Below, piece after piece: positions 62,269-64,000 of a stretch of 64,000 bases of DNA (position 1 is its first letter; the number at the start of each line of letters is the position of its first letter). Position numbers and translations under genes: made by a program. The notes beneath the pieces were generated by a model that searched no databases, was not told the DNA's origin, and was given only the letters and a program-made list of their open reading frames with translations. Source of the DNA: Streptomyces sp. CB02009 (GTDB taxonomy: Bacteria; Actinomycetota; Actinomycetes; Streptomycetales; Streptomycetaceae); NCBI RefSeq assembly GCF_001905825.1, contig NZ_LIVV01000001.1:747274-811273 (forward strand), in the 5' to 3' direction.

Positions 62269-63252
62269 TCACGCGGCGGGCCAGGTCATGAAGCCGGCTC
62301 CGCGCAGCCCGCGCAGACCGCTCCAGAGGGAGTCGCGGGGCGGTCGTGGCCCCCGCGTGAGGCGCAGGACCGTGCGCAGCAGCCGGTCGGGAGGCACGGC
62401 CGCCACCTCGGCGAACCGTCCCTCCGCCAGCCAGTCGGCCTCCCGCGGCCGCAGCGCCGCCGGCAGCGCGGCGAGGGCGGCGGGACCGGGCGCGGGGCCC
62501 CGGCCGGTGGGCAGCCGCAGGGCGGCCGCGTGCCGGGGCGCCAGGCCGAGGGACACCACCCGCACTCCGGGCACCGGCCCCAGACCGGACCGCACCTGGG
62601 CGGGGAGGGCGAGCCCGGCCGGGCTCGCGTCGTGCAGGACGTACACGGTGGCACCCTCGGCCCGCCGCAGGGCGGCGAGCAGTCTCGGGTCGAGGGGCAG
62701 GGCGTCCTCGGCGGCGAACACCGGGCAGGCCGCCTCCAGATGGATGTGGTTGGCGAGCAGCATCCCGGCGATCGAGCGGTCCTGGCACATCAGCAGCCGG
62801 GGCAGCCCGTAGTCGTAGACATCGGGTTCGGAGTACGCCTCCGAGAACTGCGACAACTCTGGCAACTCCGATGACTCCGACGGCTCCGGCCTCTCCGCCC
62901 GCTCGCGCGGCCGGCGCGGGCCCACCCGCGCGCCGGACTCGGGCAGCGGCGGCAGCAGGCCCGGTACGGTCTCCCGGCCGCGCGCCTCCAGGGCGCGGGT
63001 GAACACGGGTAGCCGCAGGACGGGGGCAGGAGTGCCGGGGACCCGGCCCCTCAGGAGCGTCGAACCGGGGGTCAGGACGCGGCAGGTCTCGTAGTACAGC
63101 TGGCGCTCGGTGAAGCGCAGCCCGCCGGGCGCACCGGCGCGCGCCGCGGCCGCGGTGATCGCCCGGCCGGCGACCCCGGCGGGCCGGCCGGAGGGCAGTC
63201 CCGTCCCGGCGGTCGGGCCGGAGCGCGGAGGCGGGAGGTGTCGCTTGCTCAT
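62269..63252 (-). CDS. Topo VI-A/Spo11-like protein with degenerate Toprim
   Basis: A 327-residue protein. RFTERQLYYETCRVL (near residue 45) resembles the T-x-R-x-x-Y-Y active-site motif of Topo VI subunit A and Spo11. LPRLLMCQDRSIAGMLLANH followed by ATVYVLHDASPAGLAL resembles the Toprim pattern, in which VVEK and TDADPxG are usual; here Glu is Gln and the second Asp is Ser. An acidic Ser/Glu/Pro linker lies between. The end GLRGAGFMTWPAA is shared with the upstream gene. Start overlaps its stop (ATGA). Fold assignment is inference. Confidence 0.7.
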   Translation of the reverse strand: MSKRHLPPPRSGPTAGTGLPSGRPAGVAGRAITAAAARAGAPGGLRFTERQLYYETCRVLTPGSTLLRGRVPGTPAPVLRLPVFTRALEARGRETVPGLLPPLPESGARVGPRRPRERAERPEPSESSELPELSQFSEAYSEPDVYDYGLPRLLMCQDRSIAGMLLANHIHLEAACPVFAAEDALPLDPRLLAALRRAEGATVYVLHDASPAGLALPAQVRSGLGPVPGVRVVSLGLAPRHAAALRLPTGRGPAPGPAALAALPAALRPREADWLAEGRFAEVAAVPPDRLLRTVLRLTRGPRPPRDSLWSGLRGLRGAGFMTWPAA

Positions 63253-64000
63253 CCGGCCGTGGTGCCTTTCGTACGGGACGGGTCGCCGGCCTTCGGCGGC
63301 GCCTCGGCCGGCCAGGTCAGGAAGCCGTCGGTGGAGCGGGGTTCGGCGGGGCGGGCGGACAGGGCCCGCTCCACGGCCGCCGTGACGACCGCTTCCAGGC
63401 GGGCCGGCGGGACGGCGGCGAGCGGACTCCAGCGGCCCCCGGCCAGCCACGCGGCGTCCTCCTCGGACAGCCCCGCGACCGACCGGAGGTCCGCGGCGTC
63501 CACCGTGGACGTGGTCGAGATCCGGTGCACGGCATCCCGGCGGGTCCTCACCGCGGACACCGGGAGCCCGGCGTCCACCACGACCCGGCCGGGGTGGGCG
63601 AGGCGCAGCAGCGGGGCGAGCAGCGCTCCCAGGGCGCTCGCGTCGTGGAGCACCACCACCGGGAGCCCGGCGGGGAGGTCCGCCAGCGCCTCGTGCGCGG
63701 CGGCCGGTTCGGCCTCGACGAGCCGTGCCTTCAGCCGGGCGGGGACGGCGTTGGCCCGGAGGAACACCGCGACCGCGTGGTCGGTGCACAGGACGACGGC
63801 CTCGCGTCGGCCGCCGCCGGACTCACGGGGTGCCGGCACGCGCGGGTCGTCGTCCACCACACCCGGTGGCAGCTGCTCGTACACGGTTCGCCAGGGACCG
63901 GTCATCGCCTGCCGGAACGCGGACTCCGAGGGTGTGATGCTCGACCAGGCCCTGACGGCGGGCCTGTACCGCAGGGACGACGCCACCACCACGACGACGA
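63249..64000 (-). CDS. Paralogue with degenerate Toprim-like domain, 5' end outside the window
   Basis: At least 250 residues; the frame is open to the window edge, so the start lies beyond it. Its C-terminal half parallels the next gene: EAVVLCTDHAVAVFLRANAV, then PVVVLHDASALGALL, a stretch ending LSEEDAAWLAGGRWSPLAAVPPARL and DGFLTWPAE. It has no TxRxxYY motif in the visible part. The N-terminal visible part starts with a hydrophobic VVVVASS, perhaps the end of a membrane segment. Translationally coupled to the 62269 gene (ATGA). Confidence 0.7.
   Translation of the reverse strand, partial: VVVVVASSLRYRPAVRAWSSITPSESAFRQAMTGPWRTVYEQLPPGVVDDDPRVPAPRESGGGRREAVVLCTDHAVAVFLRANAVPARLKARLVEAEPAAAHEALADLPAGLPVVVLHDASALGALLAPLLRLAHPGRVVVDAGLPVSAVRTRRDAVHRISTTSTVDAADLRSVAGLSEEDAAWLAGGRWSPLAAVPPARLEAVVTAAVERALSARPAEPRSTDGFLTWPAEAPPKAGDPSRTKGTTAG

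Overview
The window is a stretch of chromosome from a high-GC actinomycete, almost certainly a Streptomyces. G+C is very high with codon third positions nearly always G or C, GTG starts are common, Tat signals with an RR core recur, and there is an ectABCD cluster, a large LuxR-type (LAL) regulator and a SigB/F/G-family sigma factor. About 54 genes are supported on both strands. I see no tRNA, rRNA, CRISPR array, insertion sequence, prophage or origin.

Layout. 1-7.7 kb: the 3' part of a large arylsulfatase, a DinB-like/DUF4440-like pair, a LysR regulator divergent from an MFS exporter, and a carboxylesterase. 7.7-15.4 kb: a phased tandem repeat, a second Tat-exported sulfatase with a C-terminal sugar-binding domain, an APC permease plus universal stress protein, and RraA-, OsmC- and glutamine-amidotransferase-like proteins. 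15.5-20.4 kb: a Tat-exported two-subunit molybdenum hydroxylase, a remnant of an ABC transporter ATPase gene, and a MerR/MFS divergent pair with an obvious operator. 20.4-26 kb: a translationally coupled pair of secreted, membrane-anchored proteins (one VWA), a flavodoxin-like protein, N-formylglutamate amidohydrolase, and an anti-sigma-type ATPase divergent from the sigma factor, which has a clear SigB-type promoter. 26-29.5 kb: ectABCD for ectoine and 5-hydroxyectoine, with a candidate GlnR/MtrA box upstream. 29.8-38.4 kb: secreted endonuclease I; an Lrp regulator divergent from asparaginase followed by aspartase (Asn to Asp to fumarate); a cholesterol oxidase whose promoter overlaps a KstR-like palindrome; and a coupled dehydrogenase/AhpD-like pair behind a perfect palindrome. 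38.6-45.7 kb: lipoprotein L,D-transpeptidase, type II NADH dehydrogenase, an AspT/YidE-type antiporter, an FMN reductase, a beta-propeller lipoprotein, a small phosphatase and a dienelactone-hydrolase-like protein. 45.9-49.4 kb: a nucleic-acid repair group of T4-like RNA ligase, T4-like polynucleotide kinase-phosphatase and RNase HI with a Cys-rich tail. 49.6-57 kb: an acetyltransferase, a 3-hydroxyisobutyryl-CoA hydrolase coupled to glutaminase, a Nudix hydrolase, a methyltransferase and the LAL regulator. 57-64 kb: a probable secreted polyester hydrolase (cutinase/PETase family), and a minus-strand gene row running off the right edge.

That row is the best candidate for something undescribed. 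It holds two tandem paralogues with a degenerate Toprim-like motif, one of which also carries a T-x-R-x-x-Y-Y motif like the Topo VI-A/Spo11 active site. They are followed by a membrane protein with an acidic tail, an asparagine-synthetase-like protein lacking the Cys2 nucleophile (with a 26-bp minisatellite in front of it), and an aldehyde dehydrogenase.

Several intergenic regions carry short tandem repeats (15, 24, 26, 30, 31 and 34 bp). Strong perfect hairpins separate many convergent genes and are good terminator candidates.
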